Origin: Streptomyces rishiriensis
GTDB taxonomy: Bacteria > Actinomycetota > Actinomycetes > Streptomycetales > Streptomycetaceae
Length of the DNA stretch: 64,000 nt
Reading direction: 5' to 3'
Assembly: GCF_030815485.1 (NCBI RefSeq)
Contig: NZ_JAUSWV010000002.1
Span: 2,294,001 to 2,358,000 of the forward strand
The position numbers were made by a program, and so were the translations under genes. Of the stretch, positions 19,771 through 29,458 are shown in pieces (the first letter of the stretch is position 1; each line of letters begins with the position of its first letter). The notes under the pieces were generated by a model that was given only the letters and a program-made list of their open reading frames with translations, did not search any database and was not told the origin of the DNA.

Positions 19771-20421
19771 TCAGGCGGGATCCGCGCCCGTCGGGTCCTC
19801 GCCCCGGTCCAGGGCCTTCCAGATGTCCTCGGGCCGGTCCGGGTCGACGGGCTTGGCCGTGCGCCGGGGGCGCGGGGTGCCGTCGCGTTCGTAGCGGCCC
19901 GACATCGCGGGCCACCGGCGGCCGTAGCAGACGGCGAGCAGGCCGGCCAACAGGATCAGGGCGCCGCCCACCGCCGCGGCGTAGGGCCAGGCGGTGTGGG
20001 TGAAGGAGGCGACGGTCGCCGAGGTGTCGCCGGAGGCGCGGGCGGCCTGCTCGTCGAGCGCCGAGCCGTCCGAGGCCCCGAGCAGGGCGGCGGCCATGAT
20101 GCCGGCGCCGGAGAGGGCGAGCAGCGCGGAGACCGCGAAGCGGCCGGCCCGGCGGACGGCGAAGACGGCGACGAGCGCGGCGAGGGCCGCTATGGCGAGC
20201 GCCGCGGGCACGCCCGTGACGTCGCTGCCCTTGGCGGTCAGCGGGAAGGCGCCGCCGGCCACCGTGGCCGTGCCCTCCGACCAGCGCTGCCGGGTGGACA
20301 ACAGCGTCACGGCCGAGCCCAGCGCGCCGAACAGCAGGGCGAGCGCGAGGCTTCGGCGGCCGGCCCCGGCGGGGGCGGCGGCTTCGGAGCGGGGATGCGG
20401 AACAGCAGTCACGTACTCCAC
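19771..20421 (-). CDS. TIGR02234-family Trp-region-associated membrane protein
   Basis: The 216-residue protein has four hydrophobic helices (around residues 25-42, 72-92, 97-117 and 147-167), the extracellular segment STRQRWSEGTATV, and a basic tail ending PEDIWKALDRGEDPTG. This matches the actinobacterial family named for its position beside Trp biosynthesis genes. It follows trpE by about 40 nt. GTG 20421 is the longest start; GTG 20412, with GGAG 3 nt upstream, is nearly as good. No enzymatic role is known. Confidence 0.82.
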   Translation of the reverse strand: MEYVTAVPHPRSEAAAPAGAGRRSLALALLFGALGSAVTLLSTRQRWSEGTATVAGGAFPLTAKGSDVTGVPAALAIAALAALVAVFAVRRAGRFAVSALLALSGAGIMAAALLGASDGSALDEQAARASGDTSATVASFTHTAWPYAAAVGGALILLAGLLAVCYGRRWPAMSGRYERDGTPRPRRTAKPVDPDRPEDIWKALDRGEDPTGADPA

Positions 20422-20428
20422 TATCGCC

Positions 20429-20460
20429 TGAACCCCGGGCGAACCGTCACCCGGGGTTCA
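20429..20460 (-). terminator. Hairpin overlapping the trpE stop codon
   Basis: TGAACCCCGGG and CCCGGGGTTCA pair over 11 bp with a 10-nt loop. The trpE stop lies inside one arm, so translation to the end may open the hairpin. Confidence 0.6.
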
Positions 20461-21993
20461 CGTGAGACGCGTCCTATCTTCGGAACGTGCCCCGGCCGGC
20501 TGTCCGGAAGAGCCCTGGGGAGCCAACCGGTTGGCGGTGTGGACGGCTCGCAGGACCGCCGCCGCCTTGTTGCGGCACTCCTGGTCCTCGGCGACCGGGT
20601 CGGAGTCGGCGACGATGCCCGCGCCGGCCTGGACGTAGGCGGTGCCGTCGCGCAGGAGAGCCGTACGGATGGCGATGGCGGTGTCGGAGTCGCCCGCGAA
20701 GTCCAGATAGCCCACGCAGCCGCCGTACAGGCCCCGCCGGGACGGCTCCAGTTCGTCGATGATCTGCATGGCGCGCGGCTTGGGGGCGCCGGAGAGGGTG
20801 CCGGCGGGGAAGCAGGCGGTGAGGACGTCGAAGGCGGTGCGCCCCGCCGCGACCTTCCCGGTGACCGTCGAGACGATGTGCATCACGTGCGAGTACCGCT
20901 CGACGGACATGAAGTCGACGACCTCGACCGAGCCGGGTTCGCAGACCCGGCCCAGGTCGTTGCGGCCGAGGTCGACGAGCATCAGGTGCTCGGCCCGCTC
21001 CTTGGGGTCGGCGAGCAGTTCGTCGGCGAGGGCCTGGTCCTCCTGCGGGGTGGCCCCTCGGTGCCGGGTGCCGGCGATGGGGTGGACCATGGCGTGCCCG
21101 TCCTCGACCTTGACGAGGGCTTCCGGGGAGGAGCCCACGACGTCGAAGCCGTCGAAGCGGAACAGGTACATGTACGGGGAGGGGTTCGTCGCCCGGAGCA
21201 CCCGGTAGACGTCCAGCGCGCTCGCCGTGCACGCCGTCTCGAAGCGCTGTGAGGGAACGACCTGGAAGGCCTCGCCCGCGCGGATGCGCTCCTTGATGTC
21301 CTCGACCGCCCCTCGGAAGTCGGGGCCGCCCCACAGGGCGCTGAACTCGGGGAGTTCGGAGGGCGGGAGGACGGCCGGGGGCTGGGCCACCGGACGGGAG
21401 AGGTCGGCCTCCATGGCGTCCAGCCGGGCCACCGCGTCCGTGTAGGCCTCGTCGACGCCCGTGTCGAGGTCGTTGTGGTTGATCGCGTTGGCGATCAACA
21501 GAACGGAGCCCTCCCAGTGGTCCATGACGGCGAGGTCGCTGGTCAGGAGCATGGTCAGCTCCGGCAGCCGCAGGTCGTCGCGGTCACCGGGGCCGATCTT
21601 CTCCAGACGGCGCACGATGTCGTAGCCGAGGTAGCCGACCATGCCGCCGGTGAAGGGCGGCAGGCCCTCTTCGTGCGGGGTGTGGAGCGTCTCGATGGTG
21701 GCGCGCAGGGCGGCGAGCGGGTCGCCGTCCCGCGGGACGCCCACGGGCGGGGTGCCGAGCCAGTGGGCCTGGCCTTCGCGCGCGGTGAGCGTGGCGGCGC
21801 TGCGGACGCCCACGAAGGAGTACCTGGACCACGAACGGCCGTTCTCCGCGGACTCCAGCAGGAAGGTGCCGGTGCGCTCGGCGGCGAGCTTGCGGTAGAG
21901 CGCGACCGGGGTGTCGCCGTCGGCGAGGAGCTTGCGGGTGACCGGAACGACGCGGCGATCGGTGGCCAGCTTGCGGAACGTCTCGAGGTCCAT
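20458..21993 (-). CDS. trpE: Anthranilate synthase component I
   Basis: TrpE converts chorismate to anthranilate, using ammonia from a TrpG partner not encoded here. The 511 residues show the feedback-site motif [16 protein letters not shown], and catalytic motifs [23 protein letters not shown] and [14 protein letters not shown] 21993 is chosen by homology of [10 protein letters not shown] and an AAGG 9 nt upstream; the frame extends further without support. It is not fused to TrpG. hisI lies 11 nt upstream on the same strand. Confidence 0.96.
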   Translation of the reverse strand: MDLETFRKLATDRRVVPVTRKLLADGDTPVALYRKLAAERTGTFLLESAENGRSWSRYSFVGVRSAATLTAREGQAHWLGTPPVGVPRDGDPLAALRATIETLHTPHEEGLPPFTGGMVGYLGYDIVRRLEKIGPGDRDDLRLPELTMLLTSDLAVMDHWEGSVLLIANAINHNDLDTGVDEAYTDAVARLDAMEADLSRPVAQPPAVLPPSELPEFSALWGGPDFRGAVEDIKERIRAGEAFQVVPSQRFETACTASALDVYRVLRATNPSPYMYLFRFDGFDVVGSSPEALVKVEDGHAMVHPIAGTRHRGATPQEDQALADELLADPKERAEHLMLVDLGRNDLGRVCEPGSVEVVDFMSVERYSHVMHIVSTVTGKVAAGRTAFDVLTACFPAGTLSGAPKPRAMQIIDELEPSRRGLYGGCVGYLDFAGDSDTAIAIRTALLRDGTAYVQAGAGIVADSDPVAEDQECRNKAAAVLRAVHTANRLAPQGSSGQPAGARSEDRTRLT

Positions 21994-22004
21994 GGTGGCT
22001 GACC

Positions 22005-22409
22005 TTACTGATCCGTGGCGGGTGCGCCGGAATCGGCGTCCTCGGCCGGTGCGACGGTCAGTACGTCGGCGTCGAAGCAGGTGCGCGCGCCGGTGTGGCA
22101 GGCGGCGCCCACCTGGTCGACCTTGACGAGCACGGTGTCGGCGTCGCAGTCGAGGGCCACGGACCTGACCCACTGGAAGTGGCCGGAGGTGTCGCCCTTG
22201 ACCCAGTACTCCCGGCGGCTGCGCGACCAGTAGGTGCAGCGGCCGGTGGTGAGGGTGCGGTGCAGTGCCTCGTCGTCCATCCAGCCGAGCATGAGCACCT
22301 CACCGGTGTCGTACTGCTGGGCGATGGCGGGGACGAGCCCGTCGGCGCTGCGCTTGAGGCGCGCGGCGATCGCGGGGTCGAGACTGCTGTGCAGGGGCGT
22401 GCTGGTCAT
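22005..22409 (-). CDS. hisI: Phosphoribosyl-AMP cyclohydrolase
   Basis: HisI opens the purine ring of phosphoribosyl-AMP in histidine synthesis. The 134 residues contain the complete metal-binding core: [32 protein letters not shown] and the CHTGARTCF zinc site. It lacks the HisE domain found in fused enzymes. ATG 22409 (MTSTPLHSS) is used; ATG 22418 (MADMTS) is the alternative. It precedes trpE by 11 nt, so Trp and His genes are mixed in one unit. Confidence 0.95.
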   Translation of the reverse strand: MTSTPLHSSLDPAIAARLKRSADGLVPAIAQQYDTGEVLMLGWMDDEALHRTLTTGRCTYWSRSRREYWVKGDTSGHFQWVRSVALDCDADTVLVKVDQVGAACHTGARTCFDADVLTVAPAEDADSGAPATDQ

Positions 22410-22491
22410 GTCTGCCATTGTGCCGCGCAGCACTGACAGTGACGGCCCGTGTCCACTGGGCGGACCCTCCACGCGGCCGTAGGCTGACTGC

Positions 22492-23127
22492 ATGTCGACT
22501 TTCGCCAAGCGTGAACGGCTCCTTCTCGCCGACCTCTTGGAAACGGCGGGTCCCGAGGCCCCGACCCTCTGCGAGGGATGGCAGACCCGGGACCTGGCGG
22601 CGCACGTGGTGGTGCGCGAGCGCCGCCCGGACGCCGCCGGGGGCATCCTGATCAAGCAGCTCGCGTCCCGCCTGGACAAGGTGATGGAGGAGTTCGCCGC
22701 CAAGCCGTACGAGGAGCTCATCCAGCTGATCCGCACCGGTCCGCCGCGCTTCTCGCCCTTCCAGCTCAAGCAGCTCGACGAGGCGTCCAACACGATCGAG
22801 TTCTACGTCCACACCGAGGACGTCCGGCGGGCCCGGCCGGACTGGACGCCGCGCGCGCTCGACCCGGTCTTCCAGGACGCCCTGTGGTCCCGCCTGGAGC
22901 GCACGGCGCGTCTCACGGGCCGCGGCGCCCCGACCGGACTGGTGCTGCGGCGCCCGGACGGCCGTACGGCGGTCGCCAACCGGGGCACGCCGGTCGTGAC
23001 GGCCACCGGGGAGCCGTCCGAGCTGCTGCTGTTCCTGTACGGCCGGCGGAGCGCCGCCGAGGTGGAGCTGGACGGCGAGAAGGAAGCGATCGCCCGGCTG
23101 CACGGCGGCAAGCAGCTCGGGATCTGA
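22492..23127 (+). CDS. TIGR03085-family protein with mycothiol-transferase/DinB-like fold
   Basis: The 211-residue protein resembles the TIGR03085 group of actinobacterial metal-binding proteins with the mycothiol-dependent maleylpyruvate isomerase N-domain fold. It shows [18 protein letters not shown], where the His is a family metal ligand, and [18 protein letters not shown] with a second His. Length fits. It is transcribed away from hisI and likely co-transcribed with the next gene, 22 nt downstream. Substrate unknown. Confidence 0.8.
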   Translation: MSTFAKRERLLLADLLETAGPEAPTLCEGWQTRDLAAHVVVRERRPDAAGGILIKQLASRLDKVMEEFAAKPYEELIQLIRTGPPRFSPFQLKQLDEASNTIEFYVHTEDVRRARPDWTPRALDPVFQDALWSRLERTARLTGRGAPTGLVLRRPDGRTAVANRGTPVVTATGEPSELLLFLYGRRSAAEVELDGEKEAIARLHGGKQLGI

Positions 23128-23149
23128 CCGGGATCTGAGAGGACCGCAC

Positions 23150-23548
23150 ATGATCAAGGTCGCCATGACGAGCGTGTACGTCGACGACGTCACGAAGGCC
23201 CACGCGTTCTACACCGAGGTCCTGGGGTTCGAGACGCGGACGCACATGGACCTCGGCGAGGGCACGCTCTTCGTCACCGTGGGCGCGGCGGAAGGGGCCC
23301 AGCGGGATCTTCAGCTCCTGCTGGAGCCCGGCCGCGGCCCCATCGCGGAGCCGTACCGGGCGGCCCTGCGGGAGGCGGGGCTGCCGTGCATCGTCTTCTC
23401 GGTCGACGACCTCGACGCGGAGTACGAGCGGCTGCGGGGGCTGGGTGTGCGTTTCACCCATCCCCCGCAGGACCAGGGTCCGGTCGTCGCGGCCGTCCTG
23501 GACGACACGGTGGGCAACTTCGTGCAGCTGACTCAACCGAAGGGGTGA
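23150..23548 (+). CDS. VOC-superfamily (glyoxalase/bleomycin resistance-like) protein
   Basis: The 132-residue protein has the paired beta-alpha-beta-beta-beta modules of the vicinal oxygen chelate fold, from MTSVYVDDVTKAHAFYTEVLGF to DTVGNFVQL. It is single-domain, probably a dimer. Its ligand or reaction cannot be read from the sequence. AGAGG lies 8 nt before ATG 23150. It ends 2 nt before the convergent hisF stop. Confidence 0.82.
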   Translation: MIKVAMTSVYVDDVTKAHAFYTEVLGFETRTHMDLGEGTLFVTVGAAEGAQRDLQLLLEPGRGPIAEPYRAALREAGLPCIVFSVDDLDAEYERLRGLGVRFTHPPQDQGPVVAAVLDDTVGNFVQLTQPKG

Positions 23549-23550
23549 GC

Positions 23551-24306
23551 TCAGCGCACGGGGTGCCCGGTCTCCCGCAGCGCGTCCTTGACCTGGCCGA
23601 TCCGCAGGTCGCCGAAGTGGAACACGGACGCGGCGAGCACCGCGTCCGCGCCCGCCTCGACGGCCGGCGGGAAGTCGGCGAGCCGGCCGGCGCCGCCCGA
23701 GGCGATCACCGGGACCGACACGTGCTTGCGGACGGCGGCGATCATCTCCAGGTCGTAGCCGTCCTTGGTGCCGTCCGCGTCCATCGAGTTGAGCAGGATC
23801 TCGCCCGCGCCCAGCTCGGCCGCGCGGTGCGCCCATTCGACGGCGTCGATGCCGGTGCCCCGACGGCCGCCGTGGGTCGTCACCTCGAAGGTCCCCGAGG
23901 GAGCCCGCCGGGCGTCCACCGAGAGGACGAGCACCTGGCTGCCGAACCGCTCGGCGATCTCCTTGATCAGTTCGGGGCGGGCGATGGCGGCCGTGTTGAC
24001 GCCCACCTTGTCCGCGCCGGCCCGCAGCAGCTTGTCGACGTCCTCGGGGGTGCGTACCCCGCCGCCGACGGTCAGCGGGATGAAGACCTGTTCGGCGGTG
24101 CGGCGCACCACGTCGTAGGTCGTCTCGCGGTTGCCCGACGAGGCGGTGATGTCCAGGAACGTCAGCTCGTCGGCGCCCTCGGCGTCGTAGACCTTGGCCA
24201 TCTCGACGGGGTCGCCCGCGTCGCGCAGGTTCTGGAAGTTGACGCCCTTGACGACCCGGCCGTTGTCCACGTCCAGGCAGGGGATGACTCGTACGGCCAG
24301 GGTCAT
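23551..24306 (-). CDS. hisF: Imidazole glycerol phosphate synthase, cyclase subunit
   Basis: HisF uses ammonia from HisH to make imidazole glycerol phosphate and AICAR. The 251-residue TIM barrel has [15 protein letters not shown] with catalytic Asp12, the second catalytic Asp in LSVDARR, and phosphate loops VGGGVR and ASGGAG. ATG 24306 has GGAGGGG about 8 nt upstream and overlaps the RidA stop by 4 nt. Confidence 0.97.
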   Translation of the reverse strand: MTLAVRVIPCLDVDNGRVVKGVNFQNLRDAGDPVEMAKVYDAEGADELTFLDITASSGNRETTYDVVRRTAEQVFIPLTVGGGVRTPEDVDKLLRAGADKVGVNTAAIARPELIKEIAERFGSQVLVLSVDARRAPSGTFEVTTHGGRRGTGIDAVEWAHRAAELGAGEILLNSMDADGTKDGYDLEMIAAVRKHVSVPVIASGGAGRLADFPPAVEAGADAVLAASVFHFGDLRIGQVKDALRETGHPVR

Positions 24307-24701
24307 GCGGGCGCCCCTCCCCGATAGGCCTCCACCTCGACCTCGACGACCAGGCTGGGGTCCACGAGGCCGGAGACGATGAGCATGGACGCGGCGGGCC
24401 GGACGGAGTCGAACAGCTCCTTGTGGGCGCGTCCGACGTCGTCCACGTCCCGCGCGTGGGTGAGGTACATGCGGGTGCGCACCACGTCGTCGCGCCCGAG
24501 GCCAAGCTGCTCCAGCGCCGCGAACGCGACGGTGAAGGCGTTGACCGTCTGCTCGTACGGACCGCCGCCGGCGATCTCGCCGTCCACGATCGAGGTGCAC
24601 CCGGAGACCAGCACCAGGCCGTTCGGCAGCTCCACCGCGCGGGAGTACCCGAAGGTCTCCTCCCAGGGCGCGCCTGTGGTGACGCGTCGGACATCGCTCA
24701 C
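24303..24701 (-). CDS. RidA/YjgF-family enamine/imine deaminase inside the his cluster
   Basis: RidA proteins hydrolyse reactive enamines made by PLP enzymes, protecting metabolism. The 132 residues match the family fold ([71 protein letters not shown]), with the Arg of VRTRMYLT positioned like the family's substrate-binding Arg. GTG 24701 overlaps the priA stop and its own stop overlaps hisF, so it is locked into the operon. A specific histidine-pathway substrate is possible but unproven. Confidence 0.85.
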   Translation of the reverse strand: MSDVRRVTTGAPWEETFGYSRAVELPNGLVLVSGCTSIVDGEIAGGGPYEQTVNAFTVAFAALEQLGLGRDDVVRTRMYLTHARDVDDVGRAHKELFDSVRPAASMLIVSGLVDPSLVVEVEVEAYRGGAPA

Positions 24702-25423
24702 TGGGCGACCGCCTCCAGAGCCTCTTCCAGGGTGAACGCCTCGGCGTACAGGGCCTTGCCGACGATGGAGCCCTCGACGCCGAGCGGCACCAGCTCGGCG
24801 ATGGCCCGCAGGTCGTCGAGGGAGGACACGCCGCCCGACGCCACGACCGGCCGGTCCGTCACGGCGCACACGTTCTTGAGCAGCTCGAGGTTCGGGCCCT
24901 GGAGGGTGCCGTCCTTGGCGATGTCGGTGACGACGTAGCGCGCGCAGCCCTCCTTGTCGAGCCGCGCCAGCGTCTCGTAGAGGTCGCCGCCGTCGCGGGT
25001 CCAGCCGCGGCCGCGCAGGGTCGTGCCCCGTACGTCCAGGCCGACCGCGATCTTGTCGCCGTGCTCGGCGATGACCTCGGCGACCCATTCGGGGGTCTCC
25101 AGGGCGGCCGTGCCCAGGTTCACCCGGGTGCAGCCGGTGGCGAGGGCGGCGGCGAGGGTGTCGTCGTCGCGGATGCCGCCGGACAGCTCCACCTTGATGT
25201 CCATGGCCCTGGCCACCTCGGCGATCAGGGCCCGGTTGTCGCCGGTGCCGAACGCGGCGTCCAGGTCGACCAGGTGCAGCCATTCGGCGCCCGAGCGCTG
25301 CCAGGCGAGGGCGGCCTCGAGCGGGGAGCCGTAGGAGGTCTCGGTGCCCGACTCGCCGTGCACGAGGCGGACGGCCTGGCCGTCGCGGACGTCGACGGCG
25401 GGGAGGAGTTCGAGCTTGCTCAC
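24698..25423 (-). CDS. priA: Bifunctional HisA/TrpF phosphoribosyl isomerase A
   Basis: In Streptomyces PriA isomerises both ProFAR (histidine) and PRA (tryptophan), replacing separate HisA and TrpF. The 241-residue barrel has catalytic Asp11 in [10 protein letters not shown] and Asp in VGLDVRG, with ELSGGIRDD and [11 protein letters not shown] phosphate loops. The window has no separate trpF or hisA, supporting the dual role. GTG 25423 overlaps the hisH stop (GTGA). Confidence 0.95.
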   Translation of the reverse strand: MSKLELLPAVDVRDGQAVRLVHGESGTETSYGSPLEAALAWQRSGAEWLHLVDLDAAFGTGDNRALIAEVARAMDIKVELSGGIRDDDTLAAALATGCTRVNLGTAALETPEWVAEVIAEHGDKIAVGLDVRGTTLRGRGWTRDGGDLYETLARLDKEGCARYVVTDIAKDGTLQGPNLELLKNVCAVTDRPVVASGGVSSLDDLRAIAELVPLGVEGSIVGKALYAEAFTLEEALEAVAQ

Positions 25424-26073
25424 AGTGTTCCGATCCAGTTGGTGAGGAGCTGGGCTCCGGCGTCGCCGGACTTCTCGGGGTGGAACTGCGTGGCCCACAG
25501 GGCGCCGTTCTCCACGGCGGCCACGAACGGGCTGCCGTGCGTCGACCAGGCCACCTTGGGAGCGCGCATCACCGGGTTGTGCACGTCGAGCGACCAGTCC
25601 TGGACGGCGTAGGAGTGCACGAAGTAGAAGCGCGCGTCCGCGTCCAGTCCGGCGAACAGCTCGGAACCGGCCGGGGCGTCGACGGTGTTCCAGCCCATGT
25701 GCGGCACGATCTCGGCCTGGAGCGGCTCCACCGCGCCGGGCCACTCGTCGAGGCCCTCGGTCTCCACACCGTGCTCGATGCCGCGGGCGAACAGGATCTG
25801 CATGCCGACGCAGATGCCCATCACCGGGCGCCCGCCGGACAGCCTGCGGCCGATGATCCAGTCGCCGCGGGCCTCCTTCAGGCCTCGCATGCAGGCGGCG
25901 AAGGCGCCGACGCCCGGCACCAGCAGCCCGTCGGCGTTCATGGCCGCGTCGAAGTCACGCGTGATCTCCACGTCGGCCCCGGTGCGCGCGAGGGCACGCT
26001 CGGCGGAGCGGACGTTGCCGAAGCCGTAGTCGAAGACGACGACCTTCTTCGGGCTTTTCGAAACGGTGCTCAA
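25420..26073 (-). CDS. hisH: Imidazole glycerol phosphate synthase, glutaminase subunit, probable TTG start
   Basis: HisH releases ammonia from glutamine for HisF. The triad is visible: Cys in MGICVGMQ, and His and Glu in TQFHPEKS. The frame offers GTG 26079 and TTG 26073. GGAGG directly abuts the GTG but is 7 nt from the TTG, and TTGA overlaps the stop of the small upstream gene like the other junctions here. I choose TTG, giving 217 residues; with GTG it would be 219. Confidence 0.93.
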   Translation of the reverse strand: MSTVSKSPKKVVVFDYGFGNVRSAERALARTGADVEITRDFDAAMNADGLLVPGVGAFAACMRGLKEARGDWIIGRRLSGGRPVMGICVGMQILFARGIEHGVETEGLDEWPGAVEPLQAEIVPHMGWNTVDAPAGSELFAGLDADARFYFVHSYAVQDWSLDVHNPVMRAPKVAWSTHGSPFVAAVENGALWATQFHPEKSGDAGAQLLTNWIGTL

Positions 26074-26234
26074 TTCCACACCTCCAGCCGCACGACGCCG
26101 GCGAGGAGACACATCGCGGCGCCGATCGAGAGCAGCACGATCAGGCTCTTGGGCATCTGCTGTTTGACGAAGGAGTAGATGCCGCCGGCCAGGAAGAGGC
26201 CGACGACGATCAGGACGGTCGACAGTCCGCTCAT
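26070..26234 (-). CDS. 54-aa two-helix membrane protein between hisB and hisH
   Basis: ATG 26234 to TGA 26070 encodes a small hydrophobic protein: helix one about residues 5-22, a short KQQMPK loop, helix two about 31-48, ending RLEVWN. It lies 4 nt after hisB and its stop overlaps the hisH TTG, so it is translated within the operon. No domain is recognised. The placement suggests a real conserved gene rather than chance. Confidence 0.75.
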   Translation of the reverse strand: MSGLSTVLIVVGLFLAGGIYSFVKQQMPKSLIVLLSIGAAMCLLAGVVRLEVWN

Positions 26235-26238
26235 GGCT

Positions 26239-26832
26239 TTACAGGGCGCCCTTCGTGGAGGGGAGGATGCCCTCGGCGCGCGGGTCGCGCTCGGAGGCGT
26301 AGCGCAGGGCCCGGGCCAGCGCCTTGAACTGGCACTCCACGATGTGGTGCGCGTTGCGCCCGTAGGGCACGTGCACGTGCAGCGCGATCTGCGCCTGGGC
26401 GACGAAGGACTCCAGGATGTGCCGGGTCATCGTGGTGTCGTACTCGCCGATCATCGGCGCCATCTTCTCGGGCTCGGTGTGCACGAGGTAGGGCCGGCCG
26501 GAGAGGTCGACGGTGACCTGGGCGAGGGACTCGTCCAGCGGGACCGTGCAGTTGCCGAAGCGGTAGATGCCGACCTTGTCGCCGAGGGCCTGCCTGAAGG
26601 CGGCGCCGAGCGCGAGGGCGGTGTCCTCGATGGTGTGGTGCGAGTCGATGTGCAGGTCGCCGTCGGTCTTCACGGTCAGGTCGAACAGACCGTGCCGGCC
26701 GAGCTGGTCCAGCATGTGGTCGTAGAAGCCGACACCGGTCGACACGTCGACCTTGCCGGTGCCGTCGAGGTTGATCTCGACGAGGACCGACGTCTCCTTC
26801 GTCGTGCGCTCTGTACGTCCTACGCGGCTCAT
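26239..26832 (-). CDS. hisB: Imidazoleglycerol-phosphate dehydratase
   Basis: HisB dehydrates imidazole glycerol phosphate. The 197-residue monofunctional form shows the Mn-binding repeats [35 protein letters not shown] and NAHHIVE. There is no fused phosphatase domain. AAGGAG lies 8 nt before ATG 26832, which overlaps the hisC stop by 4 nt. Confidence 0.97.
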   Translation of the reverse strand: MSRVGRTERTTKETSVLVEINLDGTGKVDVSTGVGFYDHMLDQLGRHGLFDLTVKTDGDLHIDSHHTIEDTALALGAAFRQALGDKVGIYRFGNCTVPLDESLAQVTVDLSGRPYLVHTEPEKMAPMIGEYDTTMTRHILESFVAQAQIALHVHVPYGRNAHHIVECQFKALARALRYASERDPRAEGILPSTKGAL

Positions 26833-27968
26833 GCGCTCTGCTCCTTCGGGGGCGTGGGGGTGCCCCCCACAAGACACTTCAACTCACGGACCGCGTCGAG
26901 GAACGCGTCGTTCTCTTCGGGGGTCCCGGCGGTGACGCGCAGCCAGCCGGGCACGCCGTTGTCCCGGACCAGGACGCCCCGGTCGAGGATCTGCCGCCAG
27001 ACCGTGTGGGCGTCCTCGAACCGTCCGAACTGCACGAAGTTGGCGTCGGACGCCGTGACCTCGTAGCCGATCGCGAGCAGCTCGCGCACCAGCCGGTCCC
27101 GCTCCGACTTGAGCTGCTCGACGTACTTCAGCAGCGTGTCGGTGTGTTCCAGGGCGGCCAGCGCGGTCGCCTGGGTGACGGCCGACAGGTGGTACGGCAG
27201 CCGGACGAGCTGGACGGCGTCGACGACCGCCGGGTGCGCGGCGAGGTAGCCGAGGCGCAGACCGGCCGCCCCGAAGGCCTTGGACATGGTGCGCGAGACG
27301 ACGAGATGCGGCCGGCCTTCGAGCAGCGGCAGCAGGGAGTAGCCGTGGCTGAACTCGATGTACGCCTCGTCCACGACGACCATCGACGGCTTGGCGCTCT
27401 GCGCGGCCTCGTACAGCGCGAGGACCGTCTCGGCCGGGACCGCGGTGCCGGTGGGGTTGTTGGGGGTGGTGATGAAGACGACGTCCGGCCGGTGCTCGGC
27501 GACGGCCTGCTCGGCGGCGGCCAGGTCGATGGTGAAGTCCTCGCGCCGCGGACCGGAGATCCAGCCGGTTCCGGTGCCGCGCGCGATCAGCCCGTGCATC
27601 GAGTAGGACGGCTCGAACCCGATCGCGGTACGGCCCGGTCCGCCGAAGGTCTGGAGCAGCTGCTGGATGACCTCGTTGGAGCCGTTGGCGGCCCACACGT
27701 TCGCCCGGCCGACGGTGTACCCGGAGGTGTCCGTCAGGTACCGCGCGAGCTGCGTGCGCAGCTCGACGGCGTCCCGGTCCGGGTAGCGGTTGAGGTCCCG
27801 GGCCGCCTCGCGCACCCGCTCCGCGATCCGCTCGACGAGCGCCTCGGGCAGCGGGTAGGGGTTCTCGTTGGTGTTCAGCCGTACGGGGACGTCCAGCTGG
27901 GGCGCGCCATAGGGGGACTTGCCGCGCAGCTCGTCCCGTACGGGGAGATCGTCGATTCCGAGGTTCAC
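26829..27968 (-). CDS. hisC: Histidinol-phosphate aminotransferase
   Basis: HisC is a PLP enzyme transferring an amino group from glutamate to imidazole acetol phosphate. The 379 residues contain [27 protein letters not shown], the PLP lysine in [17 protein letters not shown], and the final Arg in [12 protein letters not shown] 27968 overlaps the hisD stop. Confidence 0.96.
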   Translation of the reverse strand: MNLGIDDLPVRDELRGKSPYGAPQLDVPVRLNTNENPYPLPEALVERIAERVREAARDLNRYPDRDAVELRTQLARYLTDTSGYTVGRANVWAANGSNEVIQQLLQTFGGPGRTAIGFEPSYSMHGLIARGTGTGWISGPRREDFTIDLAAAEQAVAEHRPDVVFITTPNNPTGTAVPAETVLALYEAAQSAKPSMVVVDEAYIEFSHGYSLLPLLEGRPHLVVSRTMSKAFGAAGLRLGYLAAHPAVVDAVQLVRLPYHLSAVTQATALAALEHTDTLLKYVEQLKSERDRLVRELLAIGYEVTASDANFVQFGRFEDAHTVWRQILDRGVLVRDNGVPGWLRVTAGTPEENDAFLDAVRELKCLVGGTPTPPKEQSA

Positions 27969-29290
27969 TTGCTCGCCGGTACCTTCCACCCGAACCGCGC
28001 CTTGATCGCCGCGCCGTGCGCGGGCAGGTCCTCCGCCTCCGCCAGCGTCACCACGTGGTGGGCGACCTCGGCCAGCGCGTCCCGCGTGTAGTCGACGATG
28101 TGGATGCCCCGCAGGAAGGACTGCACGGACAGCCCGGAGGAGTGGCAGGCGCAGCCGCCCGTCGGCAGCACGTGATTGGACCCGGCCGCGTAGTCGCCCA
28201 GCGACACCGGGGCCCAGGGGCCGACGAAGATCGCGCCCGCGTTCCTCACCCGGTCGGCCACGGCGGCGGCGTCGGCCGTCTGGATCTCCAGGTGCTCGGC
28301 GCCGTACGCGTCGACCACGCGCAGGCCCTCTTCGACGCCGTCGACCAGCACGATCGCCGACTGCCGGCCGGCGAGCGCCGGGACGATCCGGTCCTCGACG
28401 TGCTTGGTGGCCGCGACCTGCGGCTCCAGCTCCTTCGCGACCGCGTCCGCCAGCTCGACGGAGTCGGTCACCAGGACGGCGGCGGCCAGCGGATCGTGCT
28501 CGGCCTGGCTGATCAGGTCGGCGGCGACGTGCGCCGGATCGGCGCTGTCGTCGGCGAGGACCGCGATCTCGGTCGGACCGGCCTCCGCGTCGATGCCGAT
28601 CTTGCCGGCGAAGTAGCGCTTGGCTGCGGCGACCCAGATGTTGCCGGGGCCGGTGACCATGTCGGCGGGCGGGCAGGACTCGGTGCCGTACGCGAACATC
28701 GCGACGGCGGTCGCGCCACCGGCCGCGTAGACCTCGTCGACGCCGAGCAGGGCGCAGGCGGCGAGGATCGTCGGGTGCGGAAGGCCGTCGAACTCGGCCT
28801 GCGCCGGGGAGGCGAGGGCGATCGACTCGACACCGGCCTCCTGGGCGGGCACCACGTTCATGATCACGGAGGACGGGTAGACGGACCGGCCGCCGGGCGC
28901 GTACAGCCCGACGCGGTCGACCGGTACCCACTTCTCGGTCACGCTGCCGCCGGGCACGACCTGGGTCGTGTGGGTCGTGCGGCGCTGCTCGCGGTGGACG
29001 AGACGGGCGCGGCGGATGGACTCCTCCAGAGCCGCGCGGACGGCCGGGTCGAGCCGCTCGAGCGCGTCGGCGAGGGCGTGCGCCGGCACGCGTACGGACT
29101 CCAGCCGCACCCCGTCGAACCTCTCGGCGAAGTCGATCAGCGCCGCGTCGCCCCGATGATGCACGGCCTCGCAGATCGGACGCACCTTCTCGAGGGCGGC
29201 CGAGACGTCGAAGTCGGCTCGGGGCAGCAGGTCGCGCAGGGCGGGACCCTCGGGGAGGGCGTCGCCGCGCAGATCGATTCGGGAGATCAC
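27965..29290 (-). CDS. hisD: Histidinol dehydrogenase
   Basis: HisD performs the last two oxidations to histidine with NAD+ and Zn2+. The 441 residues show [23 protein letters not shown], the [14 protein letters not shown] signature, QAEHDP and [14 protein letters not shown] 29290 gives the standard family start [10 protein letters not shown], with GAGAG upstream; longer in-frame starts are not supported. It heads the hisD-C-B-orf-H-priA-ridA-F operon. A palindrome sits 42-58 nt upstream. Confidence 0.96.
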   Translation of the reverse strand: MISRIDLRGDALPEGPALRDLLPRADFDVSAALEKVRPICEAVHHRGDAALIDFAERFDGVRLESVRVPAHALADALERLDPAVRAALEESIRRARLVHREQRRTTHTTQVVPGGSVTEKWVPVDRVGLYAPGGRSVYPSSVIMNVVPAQEAGVESIALASPAQAEFDGLPHPTILAACALLGVDEVYAAGGATAVAMFAYGTESCPPADMVTGPGNIWVAAAKRYFAGKIGIDAEAGPTEIAVLADDSADPAHVAADLISQAEHDPLAAAVLVTDSVELADAVAKELEPQVAATKHVEDRIVPALAGRQSAIVLVDGVEEGLRVVDAYGAEHLEIQTADAAAVADRVRNAGAIFVGPWAPVSLGDYAAGSNHVLPTGGCACHSSGLSVQSFLRGIHIVDYTRDALAEVAHHVVTLAEAEDLPAHGAAIKARFGWKVPASK

Positions 29291-29331
29291 GTCGTCAATT
29301 CTCTCAGACCGGGATCGGGCGTCGTCCGCGC

Positions 29332-29348
29332 GTATCAATGGCTGATAC
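29332..29348. promoter_or_regulatory. GTATCA-n5-TGATAC palindrome in the hisD leader region
   Basis: A 6+6 inverted repeat with a 5-nt spacer lies 42-58 nt upstream of hisD, between it and the divergent gene at 29459. Its AT-rich arms stand out in this GC-rich DNA. It may be a his-operon operator. The regulator is unknown. Confidence 0.35.
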
Positions 29349-29458
29349 AGAACCTGGCCGAATCCGGAAGATCACCTTCGGGCCCGGCGTTCGAGCGGCC
29401 GCCCACCGGGCATTGAACGGCTGTGCGAAAGCCGTGAGTGACGGAGGAGGTGCCGAGG

